Assembly (NCBI GenBank): GCA_013314755.1
Contig: JABUFA010000003.1
Location: forward strand, 62,001 to 126,000
Length of the DNA stretch: 64,000 nt
Direction: 5' to 3'
From: Chthonomonadia bacterium
Lineage (GTDB): Bacteria > Armatimonadota > HRBIN16
The number at the start of each line of letters is the position of its first letter. Position 1 is the first letter of the stretch. Under the pieces are notes generated by a model. That model did no database searches. It saw only the letters and a list, made by a program, of their open reading frames with translations, and was not told the DNA's origin. Position numbers and translations under genes: made by a program. Below, in pieces: positions 56,004-64,000 of this stretch.

Positions 56004-58730
56004 ATGACGCAAGGGTCAGCAAGCACGCCCAAACTGGTGCTGATTGACGGACACAGCCTGCTGTATCGCGCCTTCTACGCCACGCGCCCGCTTTCCACCA
56101 CCGACGGACGCCCGACCAACGCCATCTACGGCTTCGCAGGCATGTTGTGGCAGATACTGGAGGAGGAACAGCCCGACGCCATCGTGGTTGCCTTCGATAC
56201 CGCCGCGCCCACCTTCCGCCACGAGGAGTTCACCGACTACAAAGCCCATCGCCCCGAGACCGCCGAGAGCTTTTACGTGCAGGTTCCCGCAGCGCGCGAG
56301 CTGGTGGAGGCGATGGGCATCCCCGTGGTCGCCTTAGAGGGCTACGAGGCGGATGACGTGCTGGGCACACTGACACAACGCGCCCGACAGCAGGGCTATC
56401 AGGTTATCATCGTCACGGGCGACCAGGACGCCCTGCAGCTGGTGGACGAGGGCGCGTTCGTGCTGATGCCTCAGAAGGGCATGGGTCAGACGGTGCGCTA
56501 TGACCAGCAGGCGGTGCGCGAGCGGTTTGGACTGGAGCCTTCACAACTGCCCGATTTCAAGGCGCTGAAGGGCGACCCCTCCGACAACATCCCCGGCGTG
56601 CCCGGCATCGGCGATAAAAAGGCAGCGGCGCTGCTGAAACAGTTCGGCAGTGTGGAGAGCCTGTTGCAACGCCTGCACGAGGTGGAAGACCCCAAGCTAC
56701 GCGCCCTGCTGGAGCAGTACCGCGAGCAAATCCCGCAGTACAAACGCCTGGCGACCATCGTGCGCGACGCCCCCGTGCCCGATACGCCGCCCCGCTGGAA
56801 GCCCACGCCAGAGCATTTCAGCCGCCTGCAACAGGTGCTGGAGAGCCTGGAGTTCCGTTCCTTCCTGCGCCGCCTGCCCGAACTGCGCAGCAGGTTTATA
56901 GCCACCGAGACGCCCACCCTTCCGCTGGAAGCACCAGCAGAGGTCAGAACTGTTGGCGTCCGGTGGGAGGTCGCCCGCAGCGAGGACGAGGTGCGCCGCC
57001 TGGTAGGGCGATGCCTGCGCCTGCCGAAGGTGGGAGTGCGTGTGCTGATTGAGGGGGCGCACGTGATGGAACTGCGGATTACTGGTGTGGCGGTCGCCCT
57101 GTCGCCCGAAGAGGCGATATACGTGCCCGGTGGAATGTCTCCCACTTCGCTGTTTGACGAGGCGGGGGACGGGCTGGTCGCCTTGCTGGCGCCGCTGTGG
57201 GAGAGCGAGGCGGTGGCGAAGGCTGGTTACAACGTGAAGCCCCTGCAGGCGTCGCTCATTCGCGCGGGCGTCCAGCCGCGGCAGGTCGTGTTCGACGCCA
57301 TGCTGGCAGGTTACGTCCTGCAATCGGGGCGAAGCAGCTATCCGCTTGCCGACCTGGTGCAGGACTATCTGGGCGAGCGACTGCCCACGGAGGACACCAC
57401 CACGGGGGATGGGCTGGCGGCGTATACCTGTGCGGAGGCGGCGGCTTGCCTGCGCCTCGAGACGGTGATGAACGCGCAGGTCGCCGCGATGGGCTGTGCG
57501 GACGTGCTTCACCGCATTGAGATGCCCCTGTCGGAGGTGCTGGCACGCATGGAGCTGGCGGGCGTGGCGGTGGATGTGGACTACCTGACGCAGCTTTCGA
57601 GCGTGCTGGACGGACTGATTCGCGCCAAAGAGAGCGAAATCTACACGCTGGCAGGCGAGCCGTTCAACATCGCCTCGCCCAAACAGCTGGGATACATCCT
57701 GTTCGAGAAGCTGAAACTGCCCGCAGGCAAAAAGACCCGCACCGGCGCATACTCCACCGATGCCGAGGTGCTGGAGCAGCTGGCGGTGGAGCACCCCATC
57801 TGCCGCAGTATTCTGGAGTATCGCGAGCTGAGCAAGCTCAAGTCCACCTATGCCGATGTCCTGCCGCGGTTGGTGCACCCTGCCACCGGACGCATCCATA
57901 CCTCTTTCAACCAGACGGTGGCGGCAACGGGGCGGCTTTCCAGCAGTGAGCCGAACCTGCAGAACATCCCCATCCGCAGTGAGGTGGGCAGGCAGATACG
58001 GCGTGCTTTTGTGTCTGCGCCCGGCAACCGTCTGTTAGCGGCGGACTACTCGCAGATTGAGCTGCGTCTGCTGGCGCACGTCAGCGGGGACGAACGTCTT
58101 CTGCAGGCGTTTGCCGAAGACCGGGACATCCACTCTGCTACCGCCATGCTGTTGTTTGGCGTGCCGCCCGACGGAGTAACCCCCGAACTGCGCCGCAAGG
58201 CGAAGACGGTGAACTTTGCGGTGCTGTACGGCATGAGCGACTACGGGCTGTCGCAGGAGCTGGGGATGCCGGTGGCGGAGGCGCGCGCCTTCATCGAAAA
58301 CTACTTCCGTCAGCTACCCGGCGTGCGCCGTTACATCGAAGAAACGCTGAACTTCGCCCGACAGCACGGCTACGTCACCACCCTTTACGGCAGGCGACGC
58401 TACGTGCCCGAAATCAACCACGCCAACCGCAACGTGCGTCAGGCGGCAGAGCGTGCCGCGATTAACTCGCCCCTGCAGGGAACCGCCGCCGACATCATTA
58501 AACTGGCGATGGTGGAGCTGGACAGGCGTCTGCGTCAGGAGGGCTGGAAGGCGAAGATGGTGCTTCAGGTGCACGACGAGCTGGTGCTGGACGCCCCGCC
58601 GGAGGAGATACCTGCGCTGGCGAACCTGGTGCGCGAGTGCATGTCCCAGGTAGCCAGCCTGCGCGTGCCGTTGAAGGTGGACGTGGAGGTGGGCAATAAC
58701 TGGGCGGAAATGGAAAGACTTGCGCCCTGA
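56004..58730 (+). CDS. polA: DNA polymerase I
   Basis: A 908-residue family A polymerase for repair and Okazaki-fragment maturation. Residues 1 to about 300 form the 5'-3' FEN-like nuclease (LVLIDGHSLLYRAFYA, EGYEADDVLG, TGDQDALQLVD, GDPSDNIPGVPGIG). The central 3'-5' exonuclease domain has lost its acidic residues (KVGVRVLIEG where the DxE motif is expected), so proofreading is probably absent, as in Taq. The polymerase domain shows AADYSQIELR (near 680), the O-helix RRKAKTVNFAVLYGMS (near 736) with a Phe like Taq F667, and LQVHDELV (near 856). ATG 56004 follows AGGAGAG. Confidence 0.97.
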   Translation: MTQGSASTPKLVLIDGHSLLYRAFYATRPLSTTDGRPTNAIYGFAGMLWQILEEEQPDAIVVAFDTAAPTFRHEEFTDYKAHRPETAESFYVQVPAARELVEAMGIPVVALEGYEADDVLGTLTQRARQQGYQVIIVTGDQDALQLVDEGAFVLMPQKGMGQTVRYDQQAVRERFGLEPSQLPDFKALKGDPSDNIPGVPGIGDKKAAALLKQFGSVESLLQRLHEVEDPKLRALLEQYREQIPQYKRLATIVRDAPVPDTPPRWKPTPEHFSRLQQVLESLEFRSFLRRLPELRSRFIATETPTLPLEAPAEVRTVGVRWEVARSEDEVRRLVGRCLRLPKVGVRVLIEGAHVMELRITGVAVALSPEEAIYVPGGMSPTSLFDEAGDGLVALLAPLWESEAVAKAGYNVKPLQASLIRAGVQPRQVVFDAMLAGYVLQSGRSSYPLADLVQDYLGERLPTEDTTTGDGLAAYTCAEAAACLRLETVMNAQVAAMGCADVLHRIEMPLSEVLARMELAGVAVDVDYLTQLSSVLDGLIRAKESEIYTLAGEPFNIASPKQLGYILFEKLKLPAGKKTRTGAYSTDAEVLEQLAVEHPICRSILEYRELSKLKSTYADVLPRLVHPATGRIHTSFNQTVAATGRLSSSEPNLQNIPIRSEVGRQIRRAFVSAPGNRLLAADYSQIELRLLAHVSGDERLLQAFAEDRDIHSATAMLLFGVPPDGVTPELRRKAKTVNFAVLYGMSDYGLSQELGMPVAEARAFIENYFRQLPGVRRYIEETLNFARQHGYVTTLYGRRRYVPEINHANRNVRQAAERAAINSPLQGTAADIIKLAMVELDRRLRQEGWKAKMVLQVHDELVLDAPPEEIPALANLVRECMSQVASLRVPLKVDVEVGNNWAEMERLAP

Positions 58731-58808
58731 AAGCAGGAAACCGCGCAGGTGGTGGCAAAACCTATAGCGCGCGTCCGCGCTACGAAATCAAAGGGAGTAA
58801 TTCGCATT

Positions 58809-60146
58809 ATGCCGGAAGACCTGATAGAAGATTCTGTGATGCCGACAGAAGAGATAACGTCCGAAACGTCATCGTCCGAGCCTGCCTCCAGCCCGGAGGA
58901 CGAGTTCGCCCGGGCGATGCAGGAGATGAGCGCCGAGGACCTCGAGCGTGCTACCCGCACGGTGCGGAAGGGGCAGATGGTGCGCGGGATAGTGGTGCAC
59001 GTGGACGAAAGCGGCGTACTGGTGGACATTGGCACAAAATCGGAAGGTATCATCCCCCCCGATGAAATCACCCGTCGCCCGAACCAGCCGCTGGAAGAGG
59101 TGGTGCAGGTTGGGCAGGAGATAGACGTGGTGGTGCTCAAGCCCGAGACCGAGGATGGGCAGGTCGTTCTCTCCAAGAAGCTCGCCGACAGCCGGGTCGC
59201 TTGGGACCGCCTGGAGAAAGCCCTTCAGCACAATGAGACGATTGAGGGCACGGTCATCGAGCGGGTGAAGGGCGGTTTGATGGTGGATGTAGGCGTGCGT
59301 GGATTCGTGCCTGCTTCGCAGGTGGGACTGAGCCGCACTCCGCTTCCCGATAGCGTGCTGGAGAAGTATGTGGGGCAGACGATCCCGCTGAAGGTGCTGG
59401 AGGTAGACAGGAAGCAGAAGAGGGTGGTGCTCTCGAACCGCCGGGCGGAGGAGGAGCGTCGCGAACAGGAGCGCGCGCAGGCGTTCGCCAGCATTCAGGA
59501 AGGGCAGGTGCTGGAGGGCAAGGTGCGCCGCATTGTGGACTATGGCGCGTTCGTCGACCTCGGCGGGGTAGACGGTCTCCTGCACATCAGCGAGATGTCG
59601 TGGAAACGCATCAAGCATCCTTCGGACGTGCTTCGCGAGGGCGAACGGGTGCGTGTGCAGGTTCTACGGGTGGACCCTGCCTCGCGGAAGGTATCGCTGG
59701 GCATGAAACAGCTGATTCCCGACCCGTGGCTGGATGTGGAGAAGCAGTATCAGGTAGGGCAGGTGGTCACCGGACGTGTGGCTCGGCTGGCTCCCTTTGG
59801 AGCGATTGTGGACCTGCCGGGTGACCTGGAGGCGACCATTCCACTTTCCGAGCTCTCCACGCGGCGGGTGCGCAACGCGGCGGAAGTGGTGCAGGAGGGT
59901 CAGGAGGTAGAGGCGCTGGTTGTGCAGATTAACCCCACCGAGCACCGTATGGTGTTGAGCATACGTCGTCTGCAGAAACAGCGCGAGGAACAGGAGCACC
60001 AGCAGCTGATGGAGCGATACAGCAGTAGTTCTGGCTCCCGAGGCTTTACCATCGGCGAAGTGGTAGGCAGAGACTTCGGGCTTGAAACGGAGGAGAACGA
60101 GCCTTCGTCAAATACTGCAGGAGAAGAACAGGCGTCGGCAGAATAA
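58809..60146 (+). CDS. rpsA: Ribosomal protein S1 (four S1 domains)
   Basis: A 445-residue S1-type RNA-binding protein. An acidic head (about 1-50) is followed by four S1 motifs starting near residues 53, 138, 232 and 317: [71 protein letters not shown] and [24 protein letters not shown]1 brings mRNA to the 30S subunit. The tail is acidic and Ser/Glu-rich. ATG 58809 follows AAAGGGAG; the open frame starts earlier at GTG 58749. It lies between polA and coaE, a neighbourhood seen in other bacteria. Confidence 0.93.
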   Translation: MPEDLIEDSVMPTEEITSETSSSEPASSPEDEFARAMQEMSAEDLERATRTVRKGQMVRGIVVHVDESGVLVDIGTKSEGIIPPDEITRRPNQPLEEVVQVGQEIDVVVLKPETEDGQVVLSKKLADSRVAWDRLEKALQHNETIEGTVIERVKGGLMVDVGVRGFVPASQVGLSRTPLPDSVLEKYVGQTIPLKVLEVDRKQKRVVLSNRRAEEERREQERAQAFASIQEGQVLEGKVRRIVDYGAFVDLGGVDGLLHISEMSWKRIKHPSDVLREGERVRVQVLRVDPASRKVSLGMKQLIPDPWLDVEKQYQVGQVVTGRVARLAPFGAIVDLPGDLEATIPLSELSTRRVRNAAEVVQEGQEVEALVVQINPTEHRMVLSIRRLQKQREEQEHQQLMERYSSSSGSRGFTIGEVVGRDFGLETEENEPSSNTAGEEQASAE

Positions 60147-60148
60147 TC

Positions 60149-60751
60149 ATGCTGGTCGCTATCACCGGCGGAATCGCTGGAGGCAAAAGCACGGTATTGC
60201 GCTGGTTCGTGGAATGGGGTGCGCACGGTCTGAGCCTTGACCATATTGCCCGCAGGTTGAGCGCACCACAGGGTGCACTTTGGCAGGCGATTGTGGTGGA
60301 GTTCGGGCAAGGATACCTGCTACCCAGCGGCGAACTGGACCGAAAGCGACTGGGGGAGGCGGTTTTTGCAGATAGTGCCCTGCGTCGACGGCTGAATCGA
60401 GTCAGCCATCCCCTGATCTTGCAGGAAATGTACCTTGAGATACAGAACATCCGACGCAGAGAGCCGGATGCGCTGATAGTGGTGGAGGTGCCTCTTCTCG
60501 TGGAATGCGCTCTGCACCTCGCCTTTGACAGAGTGGTGGTGGTGGAATCGGGCGAAGCGAGCCAGATTGCCCGTCTGAGAGCAGCTGGACTGAGCGAGGA
60601 GGAGGCAATCCGTCGGCTCCGGGCACAGATACCTGCGCGTGCCAAAAGGATTTTTGCTGACTGGGTCGTATGGAATCAGCAGGATTTGGAACAAACTCGT
60701 GCGCAAAGCTGGCGCATCTGGCAGGAGTTACAGCAGGAAAACGCGAAATAG
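60149..60751 (+). CDS. coaE: Dephospho-CoA kinase
   Basis: A 200-residue P-loop kinase that makes the last step of coenzyme A synthesis. Motifs are the Walker A GGIAGGKST (7-15), DHIARRL near 31, RLNRVSHPLI near 85, and the EVPLLVE segment near 113. The ATG follows the rpsA stop by two bases, so translation is coupled. Confidence 0.95.
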   Translation: MLVAITGGIAGGKSTVLRWFVEWGAHGLSLDHIARRLSAPQGALWQAIVVEFGQGYLLPSGELDRKRLGEAVFADSALRRRLNRVSHPLILQEMYLEIQNIRRREPDALIVVEVPLLVECALHLAFDRVVVVESGEASQIARLRAAGLSEEEAIRRLRAQIPARAKRIFADWVVWNQQDLEQTRAQSWRIWQELQQENAK

Positions 60752-60774
60752 TGGCGTAACTACGCTGAAGGTTG

Positions 60775-60803
60775 TTGACGATACCGAAAAAGAACTTTAT
60801 AAT
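60775..60803 (+). promoter_or_regulatory. Promoter of the giant secreted propeller gene
   Basis: TTGACG (60775-60780) and a perfect TATAAT (60798-60803) are 17 bases apart. The leader to ATG 60879 is about 70 bases. Confidence 0.75.
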
Positions 60804-60878
60804 CATGCAGGAACTTTGAGCAAGACAGCGAAGAATAAGCAAAGAGATGGCAAGTACCGCAAGAAGTGAGGAGGAAGG

Positions 60879-63800
60879 ATGGCATTGAGAGGCGCTGATG
60901 GTCGTCGGTTCATACTGCTGTGGGCGATTGTCGCTGCGATAACCCTTAGCCAGTCGTTATCGCTGGCGCAACAGCGTCCCCGCATACCACGTTTTCCCAT
61001 TGTTGGCTCTCCAGACCGTGCCCCTGTAGACCTCAAGCGTGACTGGGATATGTTGAAGGGCAGGGGAACGCCAGAGCAAACCACTAACCTGACCAAATCT
61101 CCGGCGGATGAACTGGGTCCCATCTGGTCTGGGGATGACCGCTTTATCTACTTCTACTCCAACCGTGTCAGCGCGACCGACGGCGCAGTGGGGCAGAACT
61201 ATCACATCTACGTGATGCGCCCAGACGGCACGGACATCCGACAGATTACCACTGAAGCGGGTGACCAGATTGAACCTGCGCTGTCCTTCAACCTGAACCG
61301 ACTGGCGTATGTGGCTCGCGCCAGCTCCGCAGCGCCTTACCACCTGTTTGTTCTCAACCTCACCACAGGTGCGGTGCTCAGCCTTACTCGTGAACGCACA
61401 GACCTGCCGTTTACCGAAGTGCGCCAGCCTACCTGGTCGCCCAGCGGGCTGGAGATTGCCTTCGCGGGCAAGGTCGGCAGCTTCTACCACATCTTCGTGA
61501 TTAACGTGGATACCGGGGTTATCCGCCAGGTGACGGCGGGCAACTGTAATGATACCTATCCCGCCTGGTCGCCAGACGGCAGCCTGATTGCCTTTACTTC
61601 TGACCGCGCCGATGCAGCCGGCACCAGTGCCAAAGCCACCACTGACATCTGGACGGCTACCGCCTACTCGCTTGACCCGTCTACCACCGTCATCAAGCGG
61701 GTCACGAATTTCTCTGCGAACGGAGTGGACAGCAGTAACAAGCAGGCGACGTGGAGCCTGCGTGAAATGCCGCGATTTATCACCGGCGCCAACCGTCCTA
61801 TCTTGTGGCTGGCTTTCGCCTCCAACCGGCGAGACACCAACAACGACGGTGTGCCCGACGCTGTAGGTAGCACTTTTGATGTCTACTTCATGGATGCTAC
61901 TGTTGCGCCTGACCAGAGCGGACTGCAAACGGTGGAGCCAACGGCGCAAATCTACCACATCGACGCCCGCGATGCTACCTATGCCACCGATGAGGAGATG
62001 CCTACCTGGTCGCAGTTCACCAACGCCATCAAACTGGCGCATGTGAGTAATCGCACGGGCAACTGGGACATCTTCTCCACATCGGTGGTGGATGTGAACG
62101 CACCCGAACTGCTGAAGGCGGATGTGGATAAGAACGAGATTGTGCAGGTCATCCCGCGCGTCTCTCTGCCGGGCACGACGGTACGCATCCGCGCCAGGGC
62201 GCGCGACCTGGAAAGCGGCGTCGCAGCCGTGTACGCGCAGATTAAAGACCCCGATAGTCGCTACCAGGACGCGCAGGGCATCGAGCATAAAATCTTCTTC
62301 AATGCCGGACCAACTGCGGTGGAGGGGCAGTCGATCATTCTGACGCTCCTTGCCGTGGAGTTCGATTGTCAGCCGATTGACCCTGCCACCAACACCTATG
62401 TGGCTCTTTCCAATACCATGCCCGGTCGCCCAACGATGGTGACCAGCCAGTTCATTGGCTATCCACCACAGATGTATGAGCCGGGCTATGATGATTTCAG
62501 TGCGTTCAGTGGCGCAGCTCACCCACCCAAGAGCCACTGGCTCCGGCTGTACGACGATGGACCCGCTTCGCAGGGCGGGCACGAACCCGAAGGCGAGGTC
62601 GCTGGTGATGGAATCTACACCAACACCTGGACAACCCCGGCAGATAACCCCAGCGACTGGTACATGGACATCATCATCTACGACCGGGCGGTGAACCCGT
62701 TCCGCCCAACCCAGCAGTCCAACTGGAAGATTTACGATAACATATGGGGCTTCTCCACGAAGCCATTCATCGCCGCCAGCAAGGTGCTGTTCGTCTCCGA
62801 CTACACGCTGGGGCAGAAATTCTTCCAGGGACGCTTCGGCGTTAACTTCGCGCTGGATAACGTCTTCTTCACCTACTGGGGGACGGAATCGTGGTTGACT
62901 GACATTGACATCAACTACCTGCCGTGGACCGGGAGCTATCTGTCCAGTGACACGGATACCGAACCCAAGCCTGTACAGGATACCTGGAACACGCTGGGTG
63001 TCGGCTCCTATGGTACGCGCCAGCCGAACGGCAGCCGCTGGCCGAACCTGGCATTCTGGTCGACAGACTCGCTGATAACCGACTCCCAGAATTACGATAT
63101 CTGGCGCATCCTGTGTCGCGGACCGATTCCGCAGTCCGTCTATATGTCCTACCTGCCTCGTCGGGAACAACAGCCCAGCCCGAGCAATCCGCGCGGCGCC
63201 ACGCAAACGGTGCTGGTAGCAGACCGGTGCATCGTGTGGGCGGCGCCATACGCAGGAGATGTATGGGCAGGTAGCGGCACGATTACCGACCTGAATACCC
63301 AGCGTGACCTGACGCAGTTTGTGGCACAGGGAGGACGCCTGTTCATCTTCGGTGAGGATATTGGCTGGGCGCTGACCCTGAATGGTACCCAGAGCAACGC
63401 TTTCTACAGCACAATCCTGAAGGCGCAATATCTCAACGATGAACACCCCTCCCTGGACCCGTTGAACCGAAACGATTTGTCGGGCACGGATGACCTTGCC
63501 CATCCATTCGCGCACACCACATGGAACGAGCACGCCTACTACGAGCTGACCAGCAACGGGCTGGTGTATGACCCGCCATGGCGAAGCTCGCCGCGGCACC
63601 TGCAGCCCGGCCCAGATATCAACAACCTGTACTTCAACGATGGTTGCCCCAACCAGCGCTATGTGGACGGTATCAATCCGATTGCGCCGGCGCGGACGGA
63701 GCTCAGCTTTGAGGACGGTACGCAGGGGCTCATCTACTGGTTTGACGCCGGCACCGGTAGCAAGGTGGTCTACGGAAGCTTCGGGCTGGAAGGGTTGAAC

Positions 63801-64000
63801 CGCCACTACTATACCCTGGAGAACGTCGCCTACGGACGAAATATCCGGGGCAAGCTGATGCACAATGTCATCTGCTGGATGCGCACGGGAACGATTGTGG
63901 GTACGGTGCGCGACGTGGATGGTGGTGCGCCTATAGCCGGGGCTCTGGTCCGTGCCATCTTCGGCGGCGGCAATGAGCGTACTACTGGTCCGCAAATAGG
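60879..64000 (+). CDS. Giant secreted beta-propeller (PD40/TolB-like) protein, cut by window end
   Basis: At least 1040 residues are visible and the frame is open at the window edge. The signal peptide is ILLWAIVAAITLSQSLSLAQQ. Residues about 80-330 hold PD40/WD40-like TolB blades (GPIWSGDDRFIYFYSNR, PTWSPSGLEIAFAG, PAWSPDGSLIAFTSDR). A long beta-rich region follows (residues about 400-700, with a DDGPASQGGHEPEGEVAGDGIYTNTW segment), then ATQTVLVADRCIVWAAPYAGDVW and a loop-rich section. Near the edge a carboxypeptidase-regulatory-like domain begins (GTVRDVDGGAPIAGALVRAIFGGG). A strong promoter and GAGGAGG precede the ATG. Antisense open frames across it are shadows. The role is extracellular and unknown. 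Confidence 0.85.
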   Translation, partial: MALRGADGRRFILLWAIVAAITLSQSLSLAQQRPRIPRFPIVGSPDRAPVDLKRDWDMLKGRGTPEQTTNLTKSPADELGPIWSGDDRFIYFYSNRVSATDGAVGQNYHIYVMRPDGTDIRQITTEAGDQIEPALSFNLNRLAYVARASSAAPYHLFVLNLTTGAVLSLTRERTDLPFTEVRQPTWSPSGLEIAFAGKVGSFYHIFVINVDTGVIRQVTAGNCNDTYPAWSPDGSLIAFTSDRADAAGTSAKATTDIWTATAYSLDPSTTVIKRVTNFSANGVDSSNKQATWSLREMPRFITGANRPILWLAFASNRRDTNNDGVPDAVGSTFDVYFMDATVAPDQSGLQTVEPTAQIYHIDARDATYATDEEMPTWSQFTNAIKLAHVSNRTGNWDIFSTSVVDVNAPELLKADVDKNEIVQVIPRVSLPGTTVRIRARARDLESGVAAVYAQIKDPDSRYQDAQGIEHKIFFNAGPTAVEGQSIILTLLAVEFDCQPIDPATNTYVALSNTMPGRPTMVTSQFIGYPPQMYEPGYDDFSAFSGAAHPPKSHWLRLYDDGPASQGGHEPEGEVAGDGIYTNTWTTPADNPSDWYMDIIIYDRAVNPFRPTQQSNWKIYDNIWGFSTKPFIAASKVLFVSDYTLGQKFFQGRFGVNFALDNVFFTYWGTESWLTDIDINYLPWTGSYLSSDTDTEPKPVQDTWNTLGVGSYGTRQPNGSRWPNLAFWSTDSLITDSQNYDIWRILCRGPIPQSVYMSYLPRREQQPSPSNPRGATQTVLVADRCIVWAAPYAGDVWAGSGTITDLNTQRDLTQFVAQGGRLFIFGEDIGWALTLNGTQSNAFYSTILKAQYLNDEHPSLDPLNRNDLSGTDDLAHPFAHTTWNEHAYYELTSNGLVYDPPWRSSPRHLQPGPDINNLYFNDGCPNQRYVDGINPIAPARTELSFEDGTQGLIYWFDAGTGSKVVYGSFGLEGLNRHYYTLENVAYGRNIRGKLMHNVICWMRTGTIVGTVRDVDGGAPIAGALVRAIFGGGNERTTGPQI

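Noticed and set aside
60957-63995. Open minus-strand frame of about 1012 codons
   Set aside because: It lies antisense to a plus-strand gene with promoter, RBS, signal peptide and recognisable propeller blades; the minus translation has no family features and no RBS.
1-64000. tRNA, rRNA genes or CRISPR arrays
   Set aside because: No T-loop-like GGTTCGAATCC context with acceptor pairing, no rRNA-like sequence and no regularly spaced direct repeats were seen; the repeats present are inverted and dispersed.

Overview
The window is a dense, GC-rich stretch (58 genes or gene remnants) from a diderm, respiring, polysaccharide-degrading bacterium. The combination points to Armatimonadota, possibly a hot-spring lineage: short proteins with PEP-CTERM sorting tags, DUF1559-type pseudopilins, dockerin-like tails with the motif EVTLFDFG, many LacI regulators, an OstA/LptD-like protein beside gmhB, and MEP and futalosine pathway genes. 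This assignment is inferred from gene content; there is no rRNA gene here to confirm it. I saw no tRNA, rRNA or CRISPR array.

Layout. 1-3055: the end of an unknown gene, a repeat-rich gap, mazG (YabN type) and a secreted BsuPI-domain protein. 3082-8296 (minus): a tiny PEP-CTERM protein, a coupled operon running double peroxiredoxin > TlpA-like thioredoxin > DUF58 > BatA-like von Willebrand protein, and a Gly/Pro/Tyr-rich membrane-anchored protein. 8463-16977: a carbohydrate locus with a GH94 phosphorylase, two paralogous secreted proteins (one dockerin-tailed, one PEP-CTERM-tailed), a LacI regulator, a small membrane protein, a pseudopilin and a PF10091 (GH144-like) glycoside hydrolase. Five copies of one operator-like motif, AATCGGTTAA, sit in its promoter regions. 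16981-25745: ispH, a PIN toxin gene killed by one stop codon beside an intact antitoxin gene, sdhCAB, an HD-GYP response regulator, an LptD-like protein and gmhB. 25839-34843: DUF72, a large GH78 rhamnosidase, a DUF1844/unknown/GNAT operon, a second LacI gene overlapping a second pseudopilin gene, and a metallophosphoesterase. 35041-40707: a tightly packed operon ricT > FmdB-type zinc ribbon > DUF2007 > metG > mobA-like > rng. 40709-49128: a phosphodiester-glycosidase-like protein, another dockerin-tailed protein, an intact antitoxin/PIN pair, a PEP-CTERM remnant, two large lipoproteins and a coiled-coil porin. 49337-64000: mqnC, a CobW GTPase, tsaC, a CPBP protease, a TPR lipoprotein, a dicarboxylate symporter, polA, rpsA, coaE and a giant secreted beta-propeller protein cut by the window edge.

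How it fits together. Menaquinone (mqnC) and isoprenoid (ispH) genes match a type B succinate:menaquinone oxidoreductase (sdhCAB). The LacI loci look like sugar-controlled units that pair intracellular phosphorolysis or hydrolysis with surface proteins and pseudopilins; this coupling and the shared operator are the most unusual features. Several families of short dispersed hairpin repeats fill the longer intergenic gaps.
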